Source: Truepera sp965215315
GTDB taxonomy: Bacteria > Deinococcota > Deinococci > Deinococcales > Trueperaceae
Direction of reading: 5' to 3'
DNA length: 64,000 nt
Assembly: GCA_965215315.1 (NCBI GenBank)
Contig: CBDCDB010000008.1
Coordinates: 1,550,001-1,614,000, forward strand
This document shows positions 1-8,975 of this stretch, piece by piece; position 1 is the first letter of the stretch, and the number at the start of each line of letters is the position of its first letter. The position numbers and the translations under genes are program-made. The notes beneath the pieces were generated by a model. That model made no database searches and was not told where the DNA came from. It worked only from the letters and a program-made list of their open reading frames with translations.

Positions 1-1175
1 GTCAAGGTTTCTTCAAAACCCTCGACGCTAAGGAGCAGCGGCAGGCCGTTGAAGCCTCCTTGATCGGGGTTCTCGAGGTTTCGCTCCTCATCCCTATCGT
101 ATTCACCGTTGCCGTTACGGTCGCGGTAGACGAGCCCGGACGAAGGAAAGTTGAAGTAGTGAACGGCGAGCCCCTGCGCCGCGTCAGGATTGGCAAACGT
201 CACTTCGGCGCTGCTGAACTGACTTTCTCTCAGCGCCGCAAAGCGAAAGGTGCTCTGTACCCGCCGCCGCGATTCGACGATGTTTTGGGTATTCTGTGAT
301 AGCACCGCCTGCGGAACACTGATCTCTACTCGGGTATACGGGAGCGCACGTTCGCCCTGACCCTGAACACCGTTCCCGTCAGCGTCGACAAAGACCGTAC
401 CGCGCCCACGGTCGGCGTCAAAGTCTGTAGTTGTCCCGTCAGGCAGCGGTTGTGAAGCTAGCGGAAACCCGATACCGGCGACGACGACCGCCGCTATGAG
501 CGGAAAGAGCCACGCGTTGCCCGGAAGTTCCGAACGGCGTATCTGTACCCGCCGAATGATGTAGAAGATGGTAAAAAGTGCCAGCGCCCCGCCCAGCCAC
601 GGCAACCACGCGTTAAAGCTGTAGCCCGGATAGAACCACGGCAGTGCTAACCCTACTTGGCTGAAGTACGCGCCAAAGGGCAGTTCGACAGGGTTGCTGA
701 TCAGTGGCGGTAGCGGAATCAGCACCGCGTAAAACCAGAACACAAGCTGCACCGCGAGCGGCGTATTACGGATCGTCTCGACGTAAACAAGCGCAATTTG
801 TCGTAGCAGCCAGTTTTTCGACAGCCGCATCACACCGATCAAGATGCCGAGCAGCGTGGCCAGCACCACACCGATAAGCGCAACCCGTAGGGTGTTGAGG
901 ACGCCGACTAACAGCGCCCGTGCAAAGGTGTCGCTGGGACTGTACGAGATAAGCGACTCGCCGATGGGAATCCCGGCGCGCGAATCTAGAAACCCAAAGT
1001 TCGCAGGGATACGCGAACGCTCGAGCGCCGAGGTCACGTTGAAATACATGACTAAAATACCTAAAATAAGCGCGGTCACGAAGATAACCTGCGCCAGCGT
1101 CCCGAGCACCTTGACGTTGCGGTAAAAGGGAATTCGCTCTGATTCGGCTTGTAACGTACGCGCTCGCGTCGCCAT
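1..1175 (-). CDS. General L-amino-acid ABC transporter permease (AapQ-like), 3' end outside window
   Basis: Inner-membrane permease of a polar amino-acid uptake system, partner of the AapJ-like binding protein encoded just upstream. The frame is open from the ATG at 1175 (preceded by GGAGGTCG) to the window edge, about 391 residues. An N-terminal membrane helix (residues about 15-35) is followed by a loop, the first permease helices and a run of helices to about residue 235. Then comes a hydrophilic stretch of more than 150 residues (about 236 to the edge), much longer than the short loop I know in AapQ proteins. It carries two EF-hand-like acidic loops, DADGNGVQGQGE (about 264-275) and DRNGNGEYDRDE (about 352-363). 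The conserved cytoplasmic EAA loop is not reached. Family assignment rests on context and N-terminal pattern; the inserted domain is unexplained. Confidence 0.8.
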   Translation of the reverse strand, partial: MATRARTLQAESERIPFYRNVKVLGTLAQVIFVTALILGILVMYFNVTSALERSRIPANFGFLDSRAGIPIGESLISYSPSDTFARALLVGVLNTLRVALIGVVLATLLGILIGVMRLSKNWLLRQIALVYVETIRNTPLAVQLVFWFYAVLIPLPPLISNPVELPFGAYFSQVGLALPWFYPGYSFNAWLPWLGGALALFTIFYIIRRVQIRRSELPGNAWLFPLIAAVVVAGIGFPLASQPLPDGTTTDFDADRGRGTVFVDADGNGVQGQGERALPYTRVEISVPQAVLSQNTQNIVESRRRVQSTFRFAALRESQFSSAEVTFANPDAAQGLAVHYFNFPSSGLVYRDRNGNGEYDRDEERNLENPDQGGFNGLPLLLSVEGFEETL

Positions 1176-1252
1176 CTCGACCTCCTGACAGTTGCTGAAT
1201 AGGTGTTTAGGTGCTAGCTCATTAGGTTTTAGCGGCGCTGGTACTGTGGCTT

Positions 1253-1288
1253 ATAAATAAAAATAGGGGGTGGTTGACCCACCCCCCT
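1253..1288 (-). terminator. Intrinsic terminator between binding protein and permease genes
   Basis: On the minus strand the arms GGGGGTGG and CCACCCCC (1280-1287 and 1267-1274) close a five-base loop and are followed by TATTTTTATTT. It lies directly after the binding-protein stop codon and before the permease. It probably lets some transcripts through, so the binding protein is made in excess, as is common in ABC operons. Confidence 0.75.
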
Positions 1289-1302
1289 CAGCGTTTTTCG
1301 CT

Positions 1303-2319
1303 CTAGCGGAAGGGCATCCCGTAGAGGAGGCCGCCGTCGCTCCACTGGGCGTTAAGGCCGCGCGGGATATTGAACTGTGTATCCGGGCCCAGGTTGCGGT
1401 CGTAGATTTCGCCGTAGTTGCCAGTAGCCTGAATAGCGGTGAGCATCGCGGTGGGCTCGAGACCAAGTTGCTGCACGGGCTCGGGCTCGGTTCCGAGGAG
1501 ACGCTGCACGTCTGGAACCTGCGAGGTTTCAGCCTGCTCCGCAGCATTTTCCGAGGTAATTCCGTATTCTTCAGCGCCGAAGAGGGCGTACATCACCCAG
1601 CTTACGACGTCGTGCCACTGGCTATCACCCTGAAGCACGGCGGGTGCCAACGGCTCTTTTGAGATGGTCGACTCGAGGATTTTGTGAGCGCTGGGGTCTT
1701 GGAGCGTCGGTACATAGCTGGCCAAACCCGACTTGTCCGTCGTCCAGGCGTCAACGGCACCCTGATCATAAGCCCGAACGAGCTGGTCAGCCTGTTCAAA
1801 AATGACCGGTTCGTACTGAATGTTAAGTGCGCCCATCACGTCGGCAAGGTTGAGTTCGGTCGTTGTTCCGGACTGCACGCCGATGCGTAAGCCCTCGAGG
1901 TCTTGGAGTTCGTTGATCCCTGAATCGGTGCGAACCATAAACCCTTGACCGTCATAAAAGTTGACGGGCGCAAAGTCCAGTCCAACGTCGCTGTCGCGGC
2001 TGCTCGTCCAGGTGGTGTTGCGAAACAGCACGTCAACTTCACCGGTTTGCACGGCCGTAAAGCGTTCTTGCGCAGAAAGCGGGCGAAAGCGCACCGCTTC
2101 GGCGTCGCCTAGAACAGCAGCAGCAACCGCGCGGCAAAAGTCTACATCGAAACCGACGAATTCGCCCGCTTCGTCAACGCTGCCGAATCCCGGTAACTGG
2201 TCGTTGACGCCGCAGATCAGTTCGCCGCGCTGTTTAACTTCAGCGAGCTTGCCGCCTTGGGCGTAGGCGTTACCTAGTACGAATGTTGCAACGGCGATAA
2301 GTACTATCCATTTACGCAT
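1303..2319 (-). CDS. aapJ: General L-amino-acid ABC transporter substrate-binding protein (AapJ-like)
   Basis: Secreted or periplasmic binding protein of 338 residues that captures amino acids for the adjacent permease. A classic signal peptide (MRKWIVLIAVATF..NAYAQ, residues 1-21) precedes the mature protein. Family signatures include GVNDQLPGF, GFDVDFCRAVAAAVLGDA, RNTTWTSSRDSDVGLDF, YDGQGFMVR, QSGTTTELNLAD and SKEPLAPAV, all typical of the AapJ/BztA branch of SBP_bac_3. The length matches the family. Start ATG 2319 has the ribosome site AAGGAG. The gene is first in its transcript, behind the promoter at 2373-2402 and its palindromes. The ATPase gene (aapP) is not in the window and is presumably beyond the left edge. 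Confidence 0.92.
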   Translation of the reverse strand: MRKWIVLIAVATFVLGNAYAQGGKLAEVKQRGELICGVNDQLPGFGSVDEAGEFVGFDVDFCRAVAAAVLGDAEAVRFRPLSAQERFTAVQTGEVDVLFRNTTWTSSRDSDVGLDFAPVNFYDGQGFMVRTDSGINELQDLEGLRIGVQSGTTTELNLADVMGALNIQYEPVIFEQADQLVRAYDQGAVDAWTTDKSGLASYVPTLQDPSAHKILESTISKEPLAPAVLQGDSQWHDVVSWVMYALFGAEEYGITSENAAEQAETSQVPDVQRLLGTEPEPVQQLGLEPTAMLTAIQATGNYGEIYDRNLGPDTQFNIPRGLNAQWSDGGLLYGMPFR

Positions 2320-2372
2320 CTTGTCTCCTTAGGGTGAGTTGCTTTATGGTTGGGCCGGATAAGGCTTCCTCT

Positions 2373-2402
2373 ATAGTACCTGTAAAAACGCAGGCTTGTA
2401 AA
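2373..2402 (-). promoter_or_regulatory. Sigma70-type promoter of the amino-acid transporter genes
   Basis: Reading the minus strand, TTTACA (2402-2397) and TACTAT (2378-2373) are separated by 18 bases. It precedes the binding-protein ATG by about 50 bases. The -35 box lies inside a perfect inverted repeat, so a bound repressor would block it. Confidence 0.6.
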
Positions 2403-2414
2403 GAACTTTACAAG
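2395..2414. promoter_or_regulatory. Perfect palindrome over the -35 box (candidate operator)
   Basis: CTTGTAAAGAACTTTACAAG: two 9-base arms with a 2-base centre. It covers the -35 element of the transporter promoter, the usual place for a repressor site. The regulator is not identifiable from the window. Confidence 0.6.
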
Positions 2415-2433
2415 AGCAGCGCTTACAATGCCG

Positions 2434-2448
2434 TTCATACTGTATGAA
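2434..2448. promoter_or_regulatory. Second inverted repeat upstream of transporter promoter
   Basis: TTCATACTGTATGAA: perfect 7-base arms with a 1-base centre. It sits about 20 bases upstream of the first palindrome, at the distance expected for an activator or for cooperative binding. Its sequence differs from the first palindrome, so a different protein may bind. Confidence 0.45.
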
Positions 2449-2601
2449 AAAGAGGCGCAGAACGGTTTCTTGTGTCATTACAAGTTAACCCGCGTACTGT
2501 TTTTTGGTGACAACGCAGTCTGACGGGTCTACTCCGAGCCTTGATACAGGCGTAGGCGGGCCGACGCGTTGTTGCAACCCACACCAGCAGTAACCTTGAA
2601 T

Positions 2602-2630
2602 GAAAAACAGCCCCAAGGTCGGGGCTGTTT
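2602..2630 (-). terminator. Intrinsic terminator of the V-type ATP synthase operon
   Basis: AAACAGCCCC (minus strand 2630-2621) pairs perfectly with GGGGCTGTTT (2614-2605), and the second arm runs on into extra T residues. It lies about 30 bases after the stop of subunit D, the last gene. The region 2320-2659 otherwise holds only the transporter promoter; I see no gene in it. Confidence 0.85.
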
Positions 2631-2659
2631 CGGTACTATGTTGGCTCGCCAGAACAGCT

Positions 2660-3343
2660 TTACGCCGACGTTGCCGCCATCGAAGCTTGCTTCTTGAGGG
2701 CATCTTCTTCCGCTTCGGCCTCTTCCCGCGCCTCGAGTTTCGCTTTAATACGTTTCAAAACGGTCGTCTCTTCGAGCGCCCGCTGATCAAGCACGCTGCG
2801 AATATCCCGAATCTGCAGCTGCACACCGGGAATGACGATCTGCTCGAGCGCGTTCACGCGGCGACTCGTTTTTTTGATCTCTTCACCGACGAGCCGTAAA
2901 CGTGTTTCAGTTGCCGCAACCTGAACAATCGCTTCAGTGAGCGACCGAAACTGCGCAGCGGCGTCTAGCGTGCGTGCCCCCGCGCCAACCGGCGAAAAGG
3001 GCAAGTTGGTGTCGAATTTAGGCGGCTGAACCTGCGGCACCTTGACGCCGAACAAGTTCTGCACTTTGAGGTCGAGCTCGAGCTGCTTATCCCCCGCCAA
3101 CGACAAGCTCTCGACCGCTTCGGGGCCGTCCCACGCTTTGGCCAAGAAGAGACTGAAGTACGCCTCACGGCTGCTGCTGTTAAGCGCCCGCCGCGCTTTA
3201 AGCGACTCCTGCACCAAGCTAAAGAACTCACCGATGAGCGCGTCGCGTTTGCGCTTTAACAGATCAGCGCCGCGGTTAGCGAGCTTGAGCTGGTCGCGCC
3301 GCTGAAGCAGGTTAGAACGGGTTGGGGCAACTTGCTCAGCCAC
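2660..3343 (-). CDS. atpD: V-type ATP synthase subunit D
   Basis: Central-stalk (rotor) subunit of the V/A-type ATP synthase. It forms the coiled-coil axle inside the A3B3 head and transmits torque to the membrane ring. The protein has 227 residues starting at GTG 3343 (MAEQVAPTRSNLLQRRDQLKLA), the family's usual N terminus, and is strongly helical at both ends. An in-frame longer start would add an unrelated tail. The GTG lies one base after the TAG of subunit B, so translation is coupled. It is the last gene of the nine-gene operon and is followed by a strong terminator. Very close to Thermus AtpD in pattern. Confidence 0.95.
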   Translation of the reverse strand: MAEQVAPTRSNLLQRRDQLKLANRGADLLKRKRDALIGEFFSLVQESLKARRALNSSSREAYFSLFLAKAWDGPEAVESLSLAGDKQLELDLKVQNLFGVKVPQVQPPKFDTNLPFSPVGAGARTLDAAAQFRSLTEAIVQVAATETRLRLVGEEIKKTSRRVNALEQIVIPGVQLQIRDIRSVLDQRALEETTVLKRIKAKLEAREEAEAEEDALKKQASMAATSA

Positions 3344-3344
3344 C

Positions 3345-4838
<1,494 letters not shown>

Positions 4839-4849
4839 GTCTCCCCTCC

Positions 4850-6589
4850 TTACGCGGGAACCGCGAAGGCGTCGTCGAGTTCTTTAAGCGTGTCGGTTTT
4901 ATACGCTTCGAACTCGTCCTCAGGCACGTAGCGGGCGCGGCTGACCTTTTCAACGACCTCGTTTTTGAGGATGTCGTCGACGGTTGCGCCGCCGTCCAGC
5001 GCACGCCGGGCTTGATCGTTCAGCGTCGTCATAAGTTGCAAGAGCCCATACGCTTTCGGCATCGAACACGAAGCGTCGATGGGGTCGAAGCCGTTTTGCT
5101 GCAAGAAGTCTTGCCGTAAAATCCGGCCTACTTCGATGACCAAGCGCTCTTGGTCTTGCAGTGCGTCCGGGCCGACGAGCTGAACGACCTCCTGGAGTTC
5201 AGCTTCGCGTTGAAGCAGGTTCACGGCGCGGTCACGGAGCTCGGCAAAGTCGGGCGCGACGTTTTCGGCGTACCAGTCCTCGAGAATCCCCGTAAAGAGC
5301 GAGTACGAGCGGTTCCAGTTGATCGCCGGGAAGTGACGACGTTGGGCCAGCGACGCGTCGAGCGCCCAGAAGCAGCCCGTAATGCGGAGCGTCGCCTGCG
5401 TGACAGGCTCAGAGAAATCGCCACCAGCAGGCGAAACTGCGCCGATAATCGAGACCGCGCCCGGTTCACCGGCGAGCGTCGTCACGCGGCCCCCGCGTTC
5501 GTAAAACGCTGCCAGACGTGAGGCGAGATACGGCGGATAGCCCTCTTCTGCGGGCATCTCTTCGAGTCGTGAAGAAATCTCGCGGAGCGCTTCGGCCCAG
5601 CGGCTCGTCGAATCGGCCATCACCGAAACGGCGTACCCCTGATCGCGGAAGTATTCAGCTAGGGTAATTCCAGTATAGATCGAAGCTTCACGCGCGGCGA
5701 CCGGCATGTTCGAGGTGTTAGCGATCAGTACGGTGCGGTGCATGAGCGGGTTGCCGGTCTGTGGATCTTCAAGTTCCGGGAACTCGACCAGAACGTCGGT
5801 CATCTCGTTGCCGCGTTCACCACAACCGACGTAAACGACAATGTCGGCGTTACCGTACTTGGCAATCGACTGCTGCGTGACGGTTTTACCTGAACCGAAC
5901 GGCCCCGGAATCGCGGCGGTGCCGCCCATCGCCAGCGGAAACAACACGTCTAAAATCCGCATCCCCGTCAGGAACGGCGTCACCGGATCGAGTTTTTGTT
6001 CGACCGGGCGGGCTTGACGCACGGCCCACGGGTGATAGAGGCGGAGTTCGGTGCCGTCCTCGAGCGTCCCCACCACATCTTCGACGGTGTAGTCGCCCGC
6101 TTCAACGATGGATTTGATCTTGCCCGACTTGTTCGGGGGAACCATGATTTTGTGAGTAAACGAAAACTCGGGCACAGTTCCGATAACCTGACCGCCCTTG
6201 ACTTCATCGCCGACCTTAACTTCCGGTGTAAACGGCCACTTGGCGTCACGCGACAGCGAGTTTACGGTGATGCCGCGGTCGATATAGGTGCCTGAAGCTT
6301 CGTTGATCTTGTCTAAAGGACGCTGAATCCCGTCGAAAATGCCGTTGAGCATCCCCGGCCCGAGTTCAACAGCGAGCGGCAGTTCAGTTGACACGACCGG
6401 TTCACCGATGGTCAGGCCGCCGGTATCTTCATAGACCTGTACAAAAGCTGTGTTGCCGTCTAAACGAATAATCTCACCGATCAAGTTTTCTTGACCGACG
6501 CGCACGATGTCGAACATCCGTGCGCCCATCATCCCGTCGGCGATCACCGCCGGGCCGGAGATACGCTGTACTTTTCCTTCAATCGCCAC
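4850..6589 (-). CDS. atpA: V-type ATP synthase subunit A (catalytic)
   Basis: Catalytic subunit that makes or hydrolyses ATP at the A-B interfaces. The 579 residues carry the P-loop GPFGSGKT (about residue 230), VYVGCGERGNEMTDVLVEFPEL, SRWAEALREISSRLEEMPAEEGYPPYL and the A-specific non-homologous region around residues 115-190. Start GTG 6589 follows GAGGAGGAAC. The gene lies between F and B, as in Thermus. No key residue is missing, and the length is normal for the family. Confidence 0.97.
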   Translation of the reverse strand: MAIEGKVQRISGPAVIADGMMGARMFDIVRVGQENLIGEIIRLDGNTAFVQVYEDTGGLTIGEPVVSTELPLAVELGPGMLNGIFDGIQRPLDKINEASGTYIDRGITVNSLSRDAKWPFTPEVKVGDEVKGGQVIGTVPEFSFTHKIMVPPNKSGKIKSIVEAGDYTVEDVVGTLEDGTELRLYHPWAVRQARPVEQKLDPVTPFLTGMRILDVLFPLAMGGTAAIPGPFGSGKTVTQQSIAKYGNADIVVYVGCGERGNEMTDVLVEFPELEDPQTGNPLMHRTVLIANTSNMPVAAREASIYTGITLAEYFRDQGYAVSVMADSTSRWAEALREISSRLEEMPAEEGYPPYLASRLAAFYERGGRVTTLAGEPGAVSIIGAVSPAGGDFSEPVTQATLRITGCFWALDASLAQRRHFPAINWNRSYSLFTGILEDWYAENVAPDFAELRDRAVNLLQREAELQEVVQLVGPDALQDQERLVIEVGRILRQDFLQQNGFDPIDASCSMPKAYGLLQLMTTLNDQARRALDGGATVDDILKNEVVEKVSRARYVPEDEFEAYKTDTLKELDDAFAVPA

Positions 6590-6669
6590 AGTTCCTCCTC
6601 GTTATACTTATGCTGCTTTCTCTAGTCTAGACCGCGCCGGGAGCGCCCGTACGGGGTTGGCATACGGTA

Positions 6670-6999
6670 TTACTCGAGCTTTACGTCAAAACCGATGGCA
6701 CTGCGAACGAGTTGCTTCATGTAATCGGCGGCGTCGCCACCTTCTTCGTCGAACGCGGCTCCGAGACTCGGCATGGTGAGCAAAACCGGTAGTTCGCGGC
6801 CCCGCATCGCACGCGCCGACGAGCGGTTCGGGTCGGCAATCAGTGACTCATCAACGGCGACTAAACCGAAGTCATTCGACTCGATGAGTTCCTCGAGTGC
6901 CCCTTGCGCGCCGTCCTGATCGGCTTCGCGTACCTCGACACCTGCTAGACGGAACCCCGTTGCAGTTTCGCTGTCAGTTAAGATGACCATTCTAGGCAC
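6670..6999 (-). CDS. atpF: V-type ATP synthase subunit F
   Basis: Small central-stalk subunit (109 residues) that binds D and can damp ATP hydrolysis. Its N terminus PRMVILTDSETATGFRLAGVEV is diagnostic, and the fold is a Rossmann-like domain with a short C-terminal helix. Two starts compete: GTG 6999, which overlaps the stop of subunit C and has AGGAG seven bases upstream, and ATG 6990 right after the stop, which has no site at good spacing. I chose GTG. The overlap implies coupling to subunit C. Confidence 0.93.
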   Translation of the reverse strand: MPRMVILTDSETATGFRLAGVEVREADQDGAQGALEELIESNDFGLVAVDESLIADPNRSSARAMRGRELPVLLTMPSLGAAFDEEGGDAADYMKQLVRSAIGFDVKLE

Positions 7000-8002
7000 G
7001 GCCGAGCTCCTGTTCCAGACGGTTGCGCGGCACGCCGTAAAACTTGCCCCGTGCTAGCAGCCTGAGGCGAGCCGTCTCGTTTTCTTTGAGGCGCAGGTAG
7101 TTCAGGATCACCCCGACGCCGAGCGGGTCGCGGAGCGCCAGTTTGCGGGCCTGCGCGTCTAGACTTTCGCGCAAAATCTCTTCGGCGCGGCTCAGGTCGT
7201 CGGTTTCAGCAACTTCGGCGAAGGTGGTGTTTGACAGCGCCTGCAAGTCGCCGGTCAGGAGCGTATCAAACGTCGCGCGCCGCACCTCTTTGCCGCCTTT
7301 GACAAACAGAGCCTCGGCGTCGGTACCTTCTGCGCCGCGCAGCTTAAGCGCCGTGCGAATGTTCGTCGCGTCAATTTCACGCTGAACATAACGCCCAAAG
7401 TCTTTGGGAAAACCGCCCCTAGCGACCTCGCTGCTGAGCGCTTCGTAGTAGGCGCGGTCTAGGGTCAGCTCGAGGTCGTACAGGTCGCCATCTGAACTGA
7501 ACTTGGCAACCGCGCGAGTAAAGGCGCTGCCGAGCGGGTGCCCGGTAACAGCGACCGCCTGCGCCGCCGCCGGTAGGTCGCTCGCCTGTGCGATGGTTTC
7601 TAGCACCGCCGGTTTGAGTTCACCAGCAGGTAACAGCCCCGCCTCGACCTCTTCAGGCTCACGGCCCGCACTTTTGGCGCGGGCAATCGTTTTGAGGTTG
7701 CCGAGGTCGTAGCGCAGCAAAAGCAGCTTTAAGAGCCGCTCCGGAAGGCCGTCCGAGACGTTCAGCAGCGCCCGGGTCGTCGTATAGAAGTTGCGGGCGA
7801 GGGCGTCGTCAACGGCGCGCAGATCGCCCCCGTAACGCGCCTGCGCTTCGTCGGCTTCACGCGAGTAGGCCGTTTGCGAAAAGCTGCTCAGAAACGCGCT
7901 AAAGTCCGAGTCACCGAGCGCCGCCGCGTAAAACTCGTCACCCAAGAGCTTGGCTTTGAGGCCGCGCACACGGGCGTTGATGTAACCGAAATCGGCGGGC
8001 AT
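6992..8002 (-). CDS. atpC: V-type ATP synthase subunit C
   Basis: Funnel-shaped socket protein (336 residues) that joins the central stalk to the membrane c-ring. It begins MPADFGYINARVRGLKAKLL and contains LLLLRYDLGNLKTIARAKSAG and YFEALS-like helices arranged as three repeated helical domains, the known architecture of the family. The ATG shares one base with the TAA of subunit E (TAATG), and the 3' end overlaps subunit F by eight bases, so the genes are tightly coupled. Confidence 0.94.
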   Translation of the reverse strand: MPADFGYINARVRGLKAKLLGDEFYAAALGDSDFSAFLSSFSQTAYSREADEAQARYGGDLRAVDDALARNFYTTTRALLNVSDGLPERLLKLLLLRYDLGNLKTIARAKSAGREPEEVEAGLLPAGELKPAVLETIAQASDLPAAAQAVAVTGHPLGSAFTRAVAKFSSDGDLYDLELTLDRAYYEALSSEVARGGFPKDFGRYVQREIDATNIRTALKLRGAEGTDAEALFVKGGKEVRRATFDTLLTGDLQALSNTTFAEVAETDDLSRAEEILRESLDAQARKLALRDPLGVGVILNYLRLKENETARLRLLARGKFYGVPRNRLEQELGRA

Positions 8003-8658
8003 TATGCGTCCGACTTGGGTTTTGACTCAGCAGGCGCCGACTCAGCTTGGAGTTGATCTGACTGCAGTTGATCCGACCCAGCGCCCAGCATCTGCGACAC
8101 CTCCGACGCCAAATCTTCGCGTGCGGCCCGCAACCGGTCAAACAGGCTGTTTTCAATCGTGATGTTCGAGGTTGCCTTGACCTTGACGCCACCTTCGACG
8201 CTTGGGTTGGTCTCGAGCTTGTTCTCCAAGCCGACCTTTTTCGCCGCCTCTTTGCCGACCTGCTCATCCTCCGGATTGACGAACACTTTACTTACATTGT
8301 CTCTTCCCCCGAGGGCGTCAACGGCCTCACTAAGGAGCGCCGACAGCACTGGCGCGTAGCGTTTTTTATCTTTGCTGAGCTTACGGAGTTCGGCTTCCGC
8401 CGATCCGAACACATCCTCGACCACGCTGTGCTGAGCACGCAGTTTCAGCGACGACGCTTCTAGCTGCGCCGCACTGCGCGCGCGTACCTGAGCCGCTTCA
8501 CCCTGAGACTGCGACAGGCGCTCGCGTTGGGCCGCCGCCACTTTGGCATCTTCTTCCGCCTTGGCGACGATCTCCGAGGCACGCTGCCGCGCCTCGGAGA
8601 GGATGGCTTCGATCTCCGCGCCCGCTTCACGTTCAAGCAGAGCCGAAAGATTCGCCAC
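8002..8658 (-). CDS. atpE: V-type ATP synthase subunit E
   Basis: Peripheral-stalk subunit (218 residues) that pairs with subunit H (G) as a coiled coil holding the head against rotation. Residues 1-100 are an Ala/Glu/Lys/Arg-rich coiled coil (EAEIEAILSEARQRASEIVAKA), and the C-terminal half is the globular head-binding domain. Start GTG 8658 lies two bases after the stop of subunit K. No ribosome site is visible, so initiation probably depends on coupling. The tail after about residue 195 is Gln/Ser/Ala-rich and likely disordered. Confidence 0.92.
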   Translation of the reverse strand: MANLSALLEREAGAEIEAILSEARQRASEIVAKAEEDAKVAAAQRERLSQSQGEAAQVRARSAAQLEASSLKLRAQHSVVEDVFGSAEAELRKLSKDKKRYAPVLSALLSEAVDALGGRDNVSKVFVNPEDEQVGKEAAKKVGLENKLETNPSVEGGVKVKATSNITIENSLFDRLRAAREDLASEVSQMLGAGSDQLQSDQLQAESAPAESKPKSDA

Positions 8659-8660
8659 GT

Positions 8661-8975
8661 TTAGCCTACAATCTTGCTGTTAAGGAAGAAAGCGATAACG
8701 AAACCGAAGATGATGAGCGTTTCAGGAATAACGAGGTAGATCAGAATCTGACCGAAGGCTTGGGGGCGCTCAGCCAGCGTTCCGGCCCCGGCACTCCCAA
8801 TAGAAGCCTGCGCGATACCTACTCCAATGGCTGCAAGGCCGACGGCAAGCGCCGCGCCGACGGCAATGAGACCGTCACCGAGGGTGCGAACAGCGGCGGC
8901 GGCAGCTTCACCTTCTTGGGCAAAACCCAAGCTGACGAGCGTAAAGAGAGCGACTAAAACGAGAACTTTTTTCAT
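8661..8975 (-). CDS. atpK: V-type ATP synthase subunit K (membrane rotor proteolipid)
   Basis: Proteolipid of the rotating membrane ring that carries the coupling ion. The 104 residues start with a cleavable-looking signal peptide (MKKVLVLVALFTLVSLGFAQ), a feature also known in Thermus, then one hairpin of two helices (about 33-60 and 75-98). The ion-binding Glu is in VIPETLIIFG, residue about 85. It is a single-hairpin form, not the duplicated one seen in Enterococcus. ATG 8975 has TTGGAGG upstream and overlaps the TGA of subunit I (ATGA). Confidence 0.95.
   Translation of the reverse strand: MKKVLVLVALFTLVSLGFAQEGEAAAAAVRTLGDGLIAVGAALAVGLAAIGVGIAQASIGSAGAGTLAERPQAFGQILIYLVIPETLIIFGFVIAFFLNSKIVG

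Noticed and set aside
1836..2266. Open frames of 65-100 codons opposite or out of frame with the aapJ gene
   Set aside because: They are shadows of the GC-rich third-position pattern of aapJ; no ribosome sites or family patterns.
2485..2703. 72-codon minus-strand frame across the ATP synthase terminator
   Set aside because: It runs through a strong terminator and into subunit D; no start signal.
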